Positions 33,998-42,964 of a DNA stretch of 64,000 bases are shown here, one piece after another (position 1 is the first letter of the stretch; each line of letters opens with the position of its first letter). Where the stretch lies: assembly GCA_964528825.1 (NCBI GenBank), contig CAZGVB010000002.1, positions 30,567 through 94,566 on the forward strand, in the 5' to 3' direction. A model generated the notes under the pieces. It was not told the DNA's origin. It was given only the letters and a program-made list of their open reading frames with translations, and did no database searches. This stretch comes from RGIG5612 sp964528825 (GTDB lineage Bacteria; Bacillota; Clostridia; Lachnospirales; Lachnospiraceae). The position numbers were made by a program, and so were the translations under genes.

Positions 33998-35701
33998 TTA
34001 AGCTTCCTCCGTTTCGATATTAAAGTTGATATTTTTAAGCAGTTCGTCTATATTTTCGCTGCTCTTTTTTCCTCTCTTTTCATCCGGCAAAATATCGCTT
34101 GATACGCTCAGCATCTTGGATACTCCGGTTATCTTGTTTATGATTGCCTCAAGCTCCTTTAGGCTTCCCTTTACAGTATCCGAGATCACACCTTCCGGCG
34201 CATAGATCATGACACCGTTTTCATCCTCTCCCCACGGTTTGGATTTCTTTAGGGCAACCTTGAGTCTCGGCGGGCATGCGCTTATTATATCATCCCAGCT
34301 TCTGCATACTATTTTCGCGGCTGTATCATGGTCAGGAGTTTCTTTTGGAGATATACTCTTTGATGGCAGCGCGGCATATGAAGGCATATTGTTCTCGGGC
34401 TTCAGTTCCCTATTATCTACAGGCATACTTTGCATCTGCATCTCGCCTGCCTCCTGCATATCATGATATGGCGGCGCGGCTTCATCCTTGTGTGTACGCG
34501 TATCGTATATATGTATATCGGCATCTGCAGGTCTGCCTGCCCCCGTGCTGCAGCTTCTTTCCTCCAGCTGTCTTACTCTGTCGACAAGCGAAAGTATATC
34601 CGTCTCCATCTGCGGTTTTGCAAGCTTTATGAGCGCTACCTCGGTAAGTATCCTTCCCGACGGAGAGAATCTGATATCGCTTAGCAATGACGACAATATA
34701 CGGATATATCTCATAAGTATCTCGGGCTGTGCGGATCTTGCATCCTTCTTCATCTGCTCAAGGTCATCGTCTGCGATACCGAGCAGCTCACTTGCATCCG
34801 CACCTGCGGCATTCAGCATCAGGAGATTTCTCATATACCATATGAGATCTGTGACATATTGGTTTATGTCCTTGCCTTCACTGATCGCACTTTCAAGCTC
34901 CGATATGGCAGCATGCGCGTCTGATGCATAAACAGCTCTGAAGGTTCTTGAAAAAACATCCGTATCCGCGGCGCCGAGCGTGCTAAGGACGTTGTCATAT
35001 GTCAGGCTGCGGCCGAGATTGAATGCAATGCACTTATCGAGGATGCTCACTGAATCTCTCATGGACCCGTCTCCCATCCTTGCTATATATCTGAGTGCCT
35101 TTTCTTCACATTCTACGCCCTCTTTTGCGGCTATCTGTGACAGATTGGATACGATATCATCATTTCCGATGCGATGGAAATCATATCTTTGGCATCTTGA
35201 CAATATAGTGATCGGCAGCTTATGCGGCTCCGTGGTGGCGAGTATAAATACGACATATGACGGAGGCTCCTCAAGTGTCTTAAGAAATGCGTTGAACGCG
35301 GCTCCGGAAAGCATATGTGCCTCATCGATTATATAGACCTTATATCTGCCCTTTACGGGGGTATATCTTACCTCCTCGATTATCCTTCTGATATCGTCTA
35401 CGCCCGTATTTGAGGCGGCATCGATCTCGGTAATGTCCATAAAGGATGAACTGATCGCATCCCGACATATCTCACATTCGCCGCATGGTTCTCCGTCGTG
35501 AGGATCCATGCAATTGATTGCTCTTGCGAATATCTTCGCTACTGTTGTCTTTCCCGTTCCTCTGGTTCCCGTAAAAAGATATGCATGTCCTATCCTGCCC
35601 GTCTTTACCTGATTTTTCAGGGTTCTGACGACATGATCCTGACCTTTGACCTGATCAAAGCTTAACGGTCTGAATTTTCTGTAGAGGGCCATATATGACA
35701 T
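33998..35701 (-). CDS. dnaX: DNA polymerase III subunit gamma/tau
   Basis: DnaX is the clamp-loader ATPase of the replisome. YRKFRPLSFDQVKGQDHVV opens the protein. GTRGTGKTTVAKIFARAINC is Walker A, CGECEICRD belongs to the four-cysteine zinc module, and VYIIDEAHMLSGAAFNAFLKTLEEPP contains Walker B. Domain III follows, then a variable tail from about residue 370. The length of 567 residues suits a tau-like product; I see no evident programmed frameshift site. GGAGAA precedes the ATG. The SRP RNA gene lies upstream on the same strand. Confidence 0.96.
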   Translation of the reverse strand: MSYMALYRKFRPLSFDQVKGQDHVVRTLKNQVKTGRIGHAYLFTGTRGTGKTTVAKIFARAINCMDPHDGEPCGECEICRDAISSSFMDITEIDAASNTGVDDIRRIIEEVRYTPVKGRYKVYIIDEAHMLSGAAFNAFLKTLEEPPSYVVFILATTEPHKLPITILSRCQRYDFHRIGNDDIVSNLSQIAAKEGVECEEKALRYIARMGDGSMRDSVSILDKCIAFNLGRSLTYDNVLSTLGAADTDVFSRTFRAVYASDAHAAISELESAISEGKDINQYVTDLIWYMRNLLMLNAAGADASELLGIADDDLEQMKKDARSAQPEILMRYIRILSSLLSDIRFSPSGRILTEVALIKLAKPQMETDILSLVDRVRQLEERSCSTGAGRPADADIHIYDTRTHKDEAAPPYHDMQEAGEMQMQSMPVDNRELKPENNMPSYAALPSKSISPKETPDHDTAAKIVCRSWDDIISACPPRLKVALKKSKPWGEDENGVMIYAPEGVISDTVKGSLKELEAIINKITGVSKMLSVSSDILPDEKRGKKSSENIDELLKNINFNIETEEA

Positions 35702-35841
35702 GTTTATTCTCCGAAAACGATCCTATATATTTTTATCCTGCAAGCATCCCGCTTTTTACACTATCGCCGCATCACTTCAGGCAGATTCGGACCATCTGCA
35801 GCGCAGCATCGGGCATATCAAAGCTTTGCATATACAGGAAA

Positions 35842-36042
35842 ACATTACCATTTATGATACCATAATGGCAGGTCTCGTTCAACGAATATCTGCGAGGCTC
35901 GCCCTGCGGGCTCAAACAGTGCTGGAATCACTGCCAGTGTGCTCGTCCGGGCGAAAGCCTCGCTATCGTTTTTGCGGCATATCTCACACGCGCAGTATTT
36001 AAAGTCGCGGCACCGACTTTTGCAGTACAAATTCACATACAG
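35842..36042 (-). repeat. Palindrome-rich intergenic element between dnaX and the SRP RNA gene
   Basis: This stretch contains GAGGCTCGCCCTGCGGGCTC, GCCCGCAG-type hairpins and, on the minus strand, TACTGCGCGTGTGAGATATG, which matches the dispersed element at 13776-13831. CTTTCGCCC also occurs in the 138-bp array. No coding potential is apparent in 35702-36042. Confidence 0.5.
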
Positions 36043-36070
36043 AATGAGGCTCCGTCTCCGGAGCCTCATT
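36043..36070. terminator. Hairpin downstream of the SRP RNA gene
   Basis: AATGAGGCTCC pairs perfectly with GGAGCCTCATT around a 6-base loop. The T tract is better on the plus strand (TTCGTCTGTACTTTTT) than on the minus strand. Confidence 0.55.
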
Positions 36071-36089
36071 TCGTCTGTACTTTTTGCTA

Positions 36090-36220
36090 TATGCAGAACC
36101 GACAGCACCAAGCCTTTCCGGCATCACACAGAAGGTTCCTCTTAGTGCTGCTTCGTTCCCGACCTGACACGGTTCGTGGATTTCTGTTGCACCGGTTCCT
36201 GATGCTGCCGGTTCTGCATA
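36090..36220 (-). ncRNA. ffs: Signal recognition particle RNA (4.5S type)
   Basis: Minus-strand RNA whose ends pair (TATGCAGAACCGGCAGC with GCTGTCGGTTCTGCATA). The loop region reads GTGTCAGGTCGGGAACGAAG then CAGCACTAAGAGG, the conserved Ffh-binding domain IV core. It forms the RNA scaffold of SRP, which targets nascent membrane proteins. Position between tadA and dnaX matches many Firmicutes. The ends are estimated from the terminal helix; the promoter suggests a primary transcript starting near 36252. Confidence 0.93.
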
Positions 36221-36258
36221 CCGCATTTGATATATTTTTTCATCAAAAATGCATTGCT

Positions 36259-36287
36259 ATTATAATTATCGGGATATGCTAAGTCAA
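36259..36287 (-). promoter_or_regulatory. Strong promoter of the SRP RNA gene
   Basis: TTGACT (36282-36287) and a perfect TATAAT (36259-36264) are 17 bp apart on the minus strand; the -35 box overlaps the tadA stop codon. Confidence 0.85.
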
Positions 36288-36775
36288 GAGTCGCCGTCAG
36301 GTGATATCTGCTTGTTCTTCATTCTTAATTTTGCGAAAAAATCCTTCAGCATTGCCGAGCATTCATCTGCGAGAATGCCGCTCGCAACTTCAACATGATG
36401 ATTGAATCCCGGGATCTCAAACATATCGACCACACTGCCCGCACATCCCGCCTTCGGGTTCATAGCCCCTATATAAAGCTCGCGTATGCGCGATTGGATG
36501 ATCGCTCCCGAACACATCTGGCACGGTTCAAGCGTAACATACATCTGCGCATTATCAAGACGCCAATCGCCTACATTGCGGCAGGCTTTTTTTATAGCAT
36601 ATATTTCGGCATGGGCAAGAGCGCTCCGGTCCGTCATGCGGCGGTTATATCCTCTGCCGATGATCACATCATCCATGACAATGACGCAGCCTATCGGAAC
36701 CTCGCCTCTTTTGGCTGCTAACCGTGCCTGCTTTACAGCCTCTCTCATAAAGTACTCTTCACGTGAATATTTCAT
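36284..36775 (-). CDS. tadA: tRNA-specific adenosine deaminase
   Basis: TadA converts A34 to inosine in tRNA-Arg so that one tRNA reads three codons. The zinc site is HAEIYAI (His and catalytic Glu) and LEPCQMCSGAI (two Cys), in a 163-residue cytidine-deaminase fold. The N-terminal EYFMREAVKQARLAAKRGEVPIG is characteristic. The start overlaps the tyrA stop (ATGA). Confidence 0.96.
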   Translation of the reverse strand: MKYSREEYFMREAVKQARLAAKRGEVPIGCVIVMDDVIIGRGYNRRMTDRSALAHAEIYAIKKACRNVGDWRLDNAQMYVTLEPCQMCSGAIIQSRIRELYIGAMNPKAGCAGSVVDMFEIPGFNHHVEVASGILADECSAMLKDFFAKLRMKNKQISPDGDS

Positions 36776-37617
36776 TTCAGATCGTCCATATCCGCAGCCT
36801 GCTTCTTTTCTCTGCCTTCCTTAAGCAGCATATGCAGCCTTTGCTCATCGCCCTCTCTTAAGGCATCGGCGTATTCCTGAAGCGATCTTATAAGTCCCTC
36901 AGTCTCAAAAAGGAGATTTTTCCTGTTTTCCATGAAAAGCTCTGTCCACATGTTTTCATTGAGATATGCCACTCTTGTCAGATCCTTATAACTTCCCGCC
37001 GAAAATCCCTTATGATCCAGAGCGGTGGGACTCTTTATATATGCGCTCGAGCAAATATGCGCAAGCTGCGATGTATAGGCTATGACCCTATCGTGATTCT
37101 CGGCACTTGTCACTTCTATATTCGTAAAGCCTATGGATCCCCACAGCTTTTCTATACGGCTCAGATCATCCCCGCTTATATCTCCGGACGGCACCAATAT
37201 CATGGATGCATTGTTGAACATGCTTGAGACAGAATTATCAAATCCAAAGCGTTCTATGCCCGCCATCGGATGCGTCCCTACAAATGTAAATCCGCATTCC
37301 TCGGCTATTGGAGCGATCTCGCGGCAGACCTCACCCTTTATGCCGCTTATATCCATAACGATCGCACCCTTCTTGATGTGATCCTTATGACTCTTTATAT
37401 AATCTATACTTGCCTTGGGATACATAGCGACAATGAGGTAATCGCAAATGCCTATCCTCTCATCATCAAGCTCATTATCTATTGCTTCCAACAGGAGTGC
37501 CTGCTTTACCGTCTGTTCTTTCCTGTCATATCCGAGAACGGTATCCGGCGTATAATGCTTAAATGCCTTTGCCATGCTGCCGCCCATAAGACCGAGCCCC
37601 GCAATACCTATGTTCAT
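36772..37617 (-). CDS. tyrA: Prephenate dehydrogenase
   Basis: TyrA oxidatively decarboxylates prephenate to 4-hydroxyphenylpyruvate on the tyrosine pathway. The NAD-binding Rossmann motif GIAGLGLMGGSMAKAF is at the N-terminus. GTHPMAGIERFGFDNS and the helical dimerisation region (SQLAHICSSAYIKS, FSAGSYKDLTRVA) follow. At 281 residues it lacks a C-terminal ACT domain, so feedback control may be absent or act elsewhere. The ribosome site AAGGATG is unusually far (about 12 bases) from the ATG. It overlaps tadA by four bases. Confidence 0.93.
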   Translation of the reverse strand: MNIGIAGLGLMGGSMAKAFKHYTPDTVLGYDRKEQTVKQALLLEAIDNELDDERIGICDYLIVAMYPKASIDYIKSHKDHIKKGAIVMDISGIKGEVCREIAPIAEECGFTFVGTHPMAGIERFGFDNSVSSMFNNASMILVPSGDISGDDLSRIEKLWGSIGFTNIEVTSAENHDRVIAYTSQLAHICSSAYIKSPTALDHKGFSAGSYKDLTRVAYLNENMWTELFMENRKNLLFETEGLIRSLQEYADALREGDEQRLHMLLKEGREKKQAADMDDLK

Positions 37618-37703
37618 ATAAATCAGTTCATCCTTTTATAATCTTTACGAATGTTTTAAAAATTGCGCAGACACAAAGCGCGCAGCAATCCGAGTATCAC
37701 CGG

Positions 37704-37809
37704 GTTCAAAATACCTTTTGAACCTAACATCTTAATACCCGTTGTCGCAGCGTCGTTCCTTTTCGGCAACATTGTTCAAAACACCTTTTGAACCCGGCAT
37801 CTTAGTACC
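37704..37809 (-). repeat. Duplicated 36-bp hairpin unit including the GH18 stop codon
   Basis: GTTCAAAATACCTTTTGAAC plus a tail ending CATCTTAATACC (37704-37739) recurs as GTTCAAAACACCTTTTGAAC plus CATCTTAGTACC (37774-37809). Each copy is a hairpin, and the second contains the stop codon of the GH18 gene (37802-37804). Confidence 0.75.
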
Positions 37810-39553
37810 GGCCTATTACATCCCAGATGGTGGAGTACTCCTGCCCCAGTCTCCAAAATGCATATCCCGCGACATTATAGGTGCTGATAAGATCCATCTT
37901 TGCCTCGATCGTATCTACATCCTCCAGCCAAGCATCAACCGTACCCTGATCGCTTTCATATTGCGCATACCATAATCCCAATGTTTCATCCCAATGGGCC
38001 ATGACATTGGCATCGCTTATCCTTTGCCATGCTGAGACCATCGAATATTCTTCTCTGTCAAGCTCTCCGTTTGAGTCGGTCGTCCATAATCTGCTGTAAA
38101 AAGGCATTGCCACCACGAGCTTGGACGCATCCACCTTTTCAAGGCTCAGCTCAACCGTCTCTCTTACGAACTCAAGAGACGCACTCGGACCGGCCTCGCC
38201 CGTTCCGAGGTAATCATCATAAGCCATGAGCATAACATAATCACAAAGTCTGTTCTGTTCTTCCATATGGTAGCAGGCATTATATTCATATGGGGCATAA
38301 TTATCCACGCTCAGATATATGCCCTCCTCTCTGCATCTTATGGAAAGCTCTCTGATAAATTGAATATAATCGGCTCCGTATGAGCTGTTGATCCGCTCAA
38401 AATCAATATTTATACCGTCTATTCCCTTTGACAGGACATCATTTATGACACTTTCCGTCACCTTTTCCCTTATCGATGTATGTGTAAGTACCGCCTCGGC
38501 TATCTCAGCATCCGTATCGTCAAAGAGTGCCCAGACCAGATATCCGTCATCATGAGCTGCGGATACATATGTGCTGTCGGAGCGCATGGTTACACCACCC
38601 TGTCCGTCCGCAAGCGAATACCATGTAGGGCAATATACATTTAATGCATCTCCTGCGGCCTCCGTATATTCCGAATAATATGAATTGGCGCTGCTCACAT
38701 ATACGGGCGCCCAGCCGAGCTTTACTGTCTTGCCCATATTAAGGGATGTATATTCCGGCTCGTCATAGTCGCCTGTAACTGTTTCGGTATATATATCTCC
38801 CACGGCGCCGGCTTTGATATATCCTACCCATCCGGCACTGCTTACTACATTGATCCAGTCCTCAAGGTCTTCAAGCACTAAGAGCTTTTCTCCCTTTGAG
38901 ACTGTCCCGACGATCTCGGATTTGATGCCTCCGCGGACTCTTATCTGTGTATTCTTCAGGGCGTCACAGTATGTCCTTTCACCGGTCTTGTATGTGATAA
39001 CGATCCTCTTCGGATCTTCACAGACTGAATAAGATGCGTCACTGAACTCACAAGCGAACTCGAGCGCGACATACACGGTATCATTGTACTCTGTGAGAAT
39101 GGTATATCCAAAATCCTCACTTGTACTGTCAACCTCATCACCGTCAACGGTATAATATGTCTGCTCCGGACTGACCTTAATGCTCTCTACGGCATTGCTG
39201 ATGATCATAAGCTTCTCATTTGAGTCGTAATACAATCTCTCATCCACATTATCCGTAAGAAGTGAAAGCCTTACATATGCCTGTCCTTCCCTGATCAGCC
39301 CTCTCTCTTCAAGGATCGTATCATCAAAGACTATGGCCGCCTCGTCAGATGCTGCCTCGTCACGGTCAGTATCCAGATCGGCTGTCAGATTGTAATAAGC
39401 CGCAAGATCGGTCACCGTTTTTGAGGGGGCAAATCTCTTGCACAAAATGGCTATGCCAAGAGCAAGTATCAATATCACAACCGCAGCAGTGATGAGCAGC
39501 ATCAGCCTTTTGGTCTTTCTGCGTCTCCTGCGCCTTCTTTTATTACCTGTCAT
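37802..39553 (-). CDS. Membrane-anchored glycoside hydrolase family 18 protein with SH3 domain
   Basis: A 583-residue enzyme exposed outside the membrane. The N-terminus has a poly-Arg stretch and one membrane helix (about 17-37). Residues about 65-190 resemble the copper-amine-oxidase N-terminal-like fold common in clostridial wall proteins. About 195-245 form a bacterial SH3 domain (VSKGEKLLVLEDLEDWINV). The rest is a GH18 barrel with the catalytic motif GIDGINIDFE, whose Glu is the acid. This architecture recalls spore cortex and wall hydrolases of the YaaH type, so the substrate is probably peptidoglycan or another GlcNAc polymer. AGGAG precedes the ATG. Confidence 0.9.
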   Translation of the reverse strand: MTGNKRRRRRRRKTKRLMLLITAAVVILILALGIAILCKRFAPSKTVTDLAAYYNLTADLDTDRDEAASDEAAIVFDDTILEERGLIREGQAYVRLSLLTDNVDERLYYDSNEKLMIISNAVESIKVSPEQTYYTVDGDEVDSTSEDFGYTILTEYNDTVYVALEFACEFSDASYSVCEDPKRIVITYKTGERTYCDALKNTQIRVRGGIKSEIVGTVSKGEKLLVLEDLEDWINVVSSAGWVGYIKAGAVGDIYTETVTGDYDEPEYTSLNMGKTVKLGWAPVYVSSANSYYSEYTEAAGDALNVYCPTWYSLADGQGGVTMRSDSTYVSAAHDDGYLVWALFDDTDAEIAEAVLTHTSIREKVTESVINDVLSKGIDGINIDFERINSSYGADYIQFIRELSIRCREEGIYLSVDNYAPYEYNACYHMEEQNRLCDYVMLMAYDDYLGTGEAGPSASLEFVRETVELSLEKVDASKLVVAMPFYSRLWTTDSNGELDREEYSMVSAWQRISDANVMAHWDETLGLWYAQYESDQGTVDAWLEDVDTIEAKMDLISTYNVAGYAFWRLGQEYSTIWDVIGRY

Positions 39554-39727
39554 TTATTTTTCTCCTGTATATGTCAGAATGAAAATGTCTCCAGCCGCTT
39601 AGTGCGCTGCAGATCTTACGATGCACGCTGCGCACGGCTTTTTCCAGCTCATCGTATTATATCATCCGCAATATATCAACGCAAATCCGGGAACTTTGGT
39701 CAGAGATCCTCTTCATAGTCTTTGAAT

Positions 39728-39985
39728 TTATACATGCGGATATTCGTCCGGTTTGCTCCCTCTACGGGCTGCGATCACTGCTTCGATCACCTCCTTGCCA
39801 TTATATTCGCAGTCCTCAGACATATACAGGCCTCTTTCCTGAAATATACATACGCCGGCAAGCTCTGATGCAGATACATATTCTCTGTCAATGACAAGCA
39901 ATGCCCCTCGTTCGGATGCCTCATTCAGTTCTTTATTCAGTTTCAGATACTCTATAAATCTTCTCTTTTCTTTTTTGGTCATCAT
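39728..39985 (-). CDS. Hypothetical small protein
   Basis: An 85-residue protein from ATG 39985 (MMTKKEKRRFIEYLKLNKEL), highly charged at the start with one predicted helix, then a beta-like segment (GALLVIDREYVSASELAGVCIF) and a helical end. No family is recognised. The frame stays open to ATG 40057, which would give 109 residues; GTGAGG lies immediately before the shorter start, too close for confidence. It is divergent from mecA and has no neighbour on its strand within 170 bp. Confidence 0.5.
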   Translation of the reverse strand: MMTKKEKRRFIEYLKLNKELNEASERGALLVIDREYVSASELAGVCIFQERGLYMSEDCEYNGKEVIEAVIAARRGSKPDEYPHV

Positions 39986-40235
39986 CCTCACTTTCTTCCC
40001 GTATTTGCGTGCAGATAAAGGTGCAAAATAATGTGATAATATCCTGTCTGCATACATATGCGTAAGAAAAGCGCATTCACCGAAAATAACCTATGGCTGC
40101 AAAAATTGGTTTAGATTGCGGAAATAGCAATATCGGAACCGATATGCTTTTGAAATGATACGGACTGTGATCGCCCTGAAGTAAAAATCATGGCGAAATG
40201 CGCCGTCAACGCTTGTTTATTGTATTATTTTTCGG

Positions 40236-40264
40236 TTGATTTTTCAAGCATTTTACAGTATTCT
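40236..40264 (+). promoter_or_regulatory. Promoter of the mecA-pot operon, probably leaderless
   Basis: TTGATT (40236-40241) and TATTCT (40259-40264) are 17 bp apart, and the -10 box ends 6 nt before the ATG at 40271. Confidence 0.7.
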
Positions 40265-40270
40265 TTTTGT

Positions 40271-41023
40271 ATGAGAATCGAAAGGATCAGTGACAATCAG
40301 ATAAAGTGTACACTCAACCGCTCAGACCTTGCCATGCATCATGTGAAGGTAAGCGAGCTTGCTTACGGAGCCGAAAAGGCGAAGGAGCTGTTTCAGGATA
40401 TGATGGAACAGGCTTTTGTAGAATTCGGCTTTGAGGGCGGTGACTCACTCGTAGTCGAGGCTATACCGGTCTCGATGGATTGCATTGTGCTTATGATCAC
40501 CAGAGTCGACGAGCCGGAGGAGATCGATACATCCTTCCGCGGTCTCTCGGACCTTGGCGATATATCTTTGGATGATACAGATTCGGATGATGCCGATATA
40601 TCGGATGATGACATCGATCTTGACGATCTGCTTGGACTTGAAGATATACCATCAGAGCATGCTCACAAGGATGCGGCATCACACCTCTCGCTGCACGGAA
40701 GGCAGCAAAGATTTACCAAAAGCGACGCTTCACAGGAGAAGATATTCTCCTTTGGTGACCTGAAGGATCTGCTTGCCTTTGCTCACAGCGCCAATCCCTA
40801 CTTCAAGGGCAAGAGCAGTCTTTACAGATCACCTTCTACAGGCAGATACTATACTGTACTTTCAAGTCAGCCAAGATCCGCCTCGTCTTTTGGTATGGTT
40901 TGTTCGTTGGCACTGGAATACGGCAGCAAGGAACCTTCACTATTTGCCGGAGGCGCTTTTGTAGATGAGCATTTTGATGTCATCATATCCAAAAAAGCAC
41001 TTCAAAAACTTGCAGATGTTTAA
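40271..41023 (+). CDS. mecA: MecA-type ClpC adaptor protein
   Basis: MecA proteins bind substrates and deliver them to ClpC-ClpP for degradation; in Bacillus they control competence. The N-terminal domain (MRIERISDNQIKCTLNRSDL, then ELFQDMMEQAFVEFGFEG) matches the family's substrate-binding half. An acidic linker rich in Asp (residues about 95-130) leads to the C-terminal ClpC-binding half (FGDLKDLLAFAHS, SLYRSPSTGRYYTVLS). At 250 residues it is slightly longer than the usual 220. I chose ATG 40271; the frame is open 27 codons further, but that region is the promoter. No Shine-Dalgarno is present. The next gene, potA, starts directly after the stop codon in the same frame. Confidence 0.88.
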   Translation: MRIERISDNQIKCTLNRSDLAMHHVKVSELAYGAEKAKELFQDMMEQAFVEFGFEGGDSLVVEAIPVSMDCIVLMITRVDEPEEIDTSFRGLSDLGDISLDDTDSDDADISDDDIDLDDLLGLEDIPSEHAHKDAASHLSLHGRQQRFTKSDASQEKIFSFGDLKDLLAFAHSANPYFKGKSSLYRSPSTGRYYTVLSSQPRSASSFGMVCSLALEYGSKEPSLFAGGAFVDEHFDVIISKKALQKLADV

Positions 41024-42145
41024 TTGGCCTCATTATTATCACTCGAAGATCTTGTAATGGAGTTTGGACACGACCGTGTCCTCGACTCTCTTAATCTCAA
41101 TATAGAAGACAAGGAATTTGTCACAATATTAGGTCCCTCCGGATGCGGCAAGACTACTACCCTGCGTATAATCGCAGGTTTTCTTACGCCTACATCGGGA
41201 AGGATCCTTTTTGACGGAAAAGATGTCACATCCATGCCTGCATACAAAAGGCATGTAAATACCGTATTTCAAAACTATGCTCTTTTTCCCCATCTTGACG
41301 TATATGACAATATAGCCTTCGGACTCAGAGTCTCGAAAAAATATTCCGAGGCTGAGATCGACAAGCGTGTCGGTGAAATGCTGAAAAGTGTCTCACTGTC
41401 AGGCTTTGAAAACCGCAAGATCTCTTCATTATCAGGCGGCCAGCAGCAAAGAGTTGCCATCGCAAGAGCCCTCATAAACAGGCCCAGGCTGCTGCTTTTG
41501 GATGAGCCTCTCGGTGCTCTGGACCTGCGTCTTCGCAAAGATATGCAAAATGAGCTCAAGCGCATCCAGCAGGAGGTAGGCATTACATTCATCTTTATTA
41601 CTCACGATCAGGAGGAGGCTCTGGCTATGTCTGACGTCGTAGTAGTAATGGATGACGGCAAGATACAGCAGATAGGCAGCCCCGAGGATATATATAACGA
41701 GCCGGCAAATGCATTTGTCGCGGACTTTATAGGTGAGTCAAATATCATTGACGGTACGATGATATGCGACTGCAAGGTCAGGATGTTCGGACGTATATTT
41801 GACTGCGTGGATAAGGGCTTCGCCGCGAACGAGGATGTGGACATAGTTATCCGCCCGGAGGATGTCAAGATAGTGGAACCGTCACAGGGTCGTCTTTGCG
41901 GCACCGTCACCTCTGTTACCTTTAAGGGCGTGCATTATGATACCATAGTTGATTTCAAGGGCTTTAAATGGCTCATACAGACGACAAAATATAACGAAGT
42001 CGGCTCATATATAGGCATACAGCTCGATCCCGATGATATCCATGTCATGAAGAAGAGCTCATATTCCGGTATGTTTGGCGATTACAGCTCATATTCGGCG
42101 GAATATGATGAGATCGCCGTAGCTGACGAGACACAGGAGGAATAA
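41024..42145 (+). CDS. potA: Spermidine/putrescine ABC transporter ATPase
   Basis: PotA powers polyamine import. LGPSGCGKTTTLRIIAGF is Walker A, LSGGQQQRVAIARAL the signature and LLLLDEPLGALD Walker B; a C-terminal TOBE-like regulatory domain fills residues about 240-373. The N-terminus SLLSLEDLVMEFG aligns with PotA starts, so translation must begin near the TTG at 41024. That codon follows the mecA TAA with no spacing and no visible ribosome site, implying reinitiation after mecA. Genes potB, potC and potD follow. Confidence 0.94.
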   Translation: MASLLSLEDLVMEFGHDRVLDSLNLNIEDKEFVTILGPSGCGKTTTLRIIAGFLTPTSGRILFDGKDVTSMPAYKRHVNTVFQNYALFPHLDVYDNIAFGLRVSKKYSEAEIDKRVGEMLKSVSLSGFENRKISSLSGGQQQRVAIARALINRPRLLLLDEPLGALDLRLRKDMQNELKRIQQEVGITFIFITHDQEEALAMSDVVVVMDDGKIQQIGSPEDIYNEPANAFVADFIGESNIIDGTMICDCKVRMFGRIFDCVDKGFAANEDVDIVIRPEDVKIVEPSQGRLCGTVTSVTFKGVHYDTIVDFKGFKWLIQTTKYNEVGSYIGIQLDPDDIHVMKKSSYSGMFGDYSSYSAEYDEIAVADETQEE

Positions 42146-42148
42146 GCC

Positions 42149-42964
42149 TTGCACAAGAAGCTGCTGGCAGTTCCTTATATAGTCTGGATGCTGCTCTTTA
42201 CTATCATTCCTTTGGGAATAGTCATATATTTCACATTCACCGATCAGACGACCGGCGCGTTTTCGTTTGCCAATATCGTCAGTATCATAGACTATGAACC
42301 GATATTCTTAAGATCCATATGGCTCAGCATCGCATCTACGGCTGTATGCCTTGTGATAGGATATCCTGTTGCATATGCTATAACTCAATGTCCTGCGCGT
42401 ATTCAATCCATCCTGCAGATGCTCATCATGCTTCCTATGTGCCTCAGCTTTCTTTTGCGTACACTTGCATGGGTTGCCCTGCTCGAAGACACAGGCATCA
42501 TCAACAATTTTCTTAGTCTGATAGGCCTTAAGGCGCTGCCGCTCATCCGCAACAGCGGTGCGGTCATCCTCGGCATGGTATACAATTATATTCCATATAT
42601 GATACTTCCCCTTTATACAAGCATAGCCAGGATCAGCCCTGCGCTCATAGAGGCGGCCGAGGATCTGGGCTGCTGCAAAAGGCATGTCTTCTCAAAGGTC
42701 ATCCTTCCGCTCTCGCTTCCGGGCATTGCGTCGGGCATAACCATGGTCTTTGTCCCGGCTGTATCGACATTTTATATATCGCAAAAGCTCGGTTCACCCG
42801 GCACCGTTATGGTCGGAGATATCATCGAATCACAGTTTAAGGGCGCATATAATCCGAATCTCGGCGCGGCCATGTCTCTCGTGCTCATGATCCTCATATT
42901 TATATGTGTGGGGATCTCAAATCATTTTACAAAATATGACAGCAATGACGGAGGTGCGGCATGA
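42149..42964 (+). CDS. potB: Spermidine/putrescine ABC transporter permease
   Basis: The first membrane subunit of the polyamine importer: 271 residues, about six helices, with the EAA loop that docks the ATPase (IEAAEDLGCCKRHVFSKVILPLS). It begins with TTG, supported by a strong AGGAGG upstream, 3 bp after the potA stop. It overlaps potC by four bases. Confidence 0.93.
   Translation: MHKKLLAVPYIVWMLLFTIIPLGIVIYFTFTDQTTGAFSFANIVSIIDYEPIFLRSIWLSIASTAVCLVIGYPVAYAITQCPARIQSILQMLIMLPMCLSFLLRTLAWVALLEDTGIINNFLSLIGLKALPLIRNSGAVILGMVYNYIPYMILPLYTSIARISPALIEAAEDLGCCKRHVFSKVILPLSLPGIASGITMVFVPAVSTFYISQKLGSPGTVMVGDIIESQFKGAYNPNLGAAMSLVLMILIFICVGISNHFTKYDSNDGGAA

Noticed and set aside
33998..35701. Programmed frameshift in dnaX
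   Set aside because: No evident slippery run followed by a stop in the alternative frame was found by eye.
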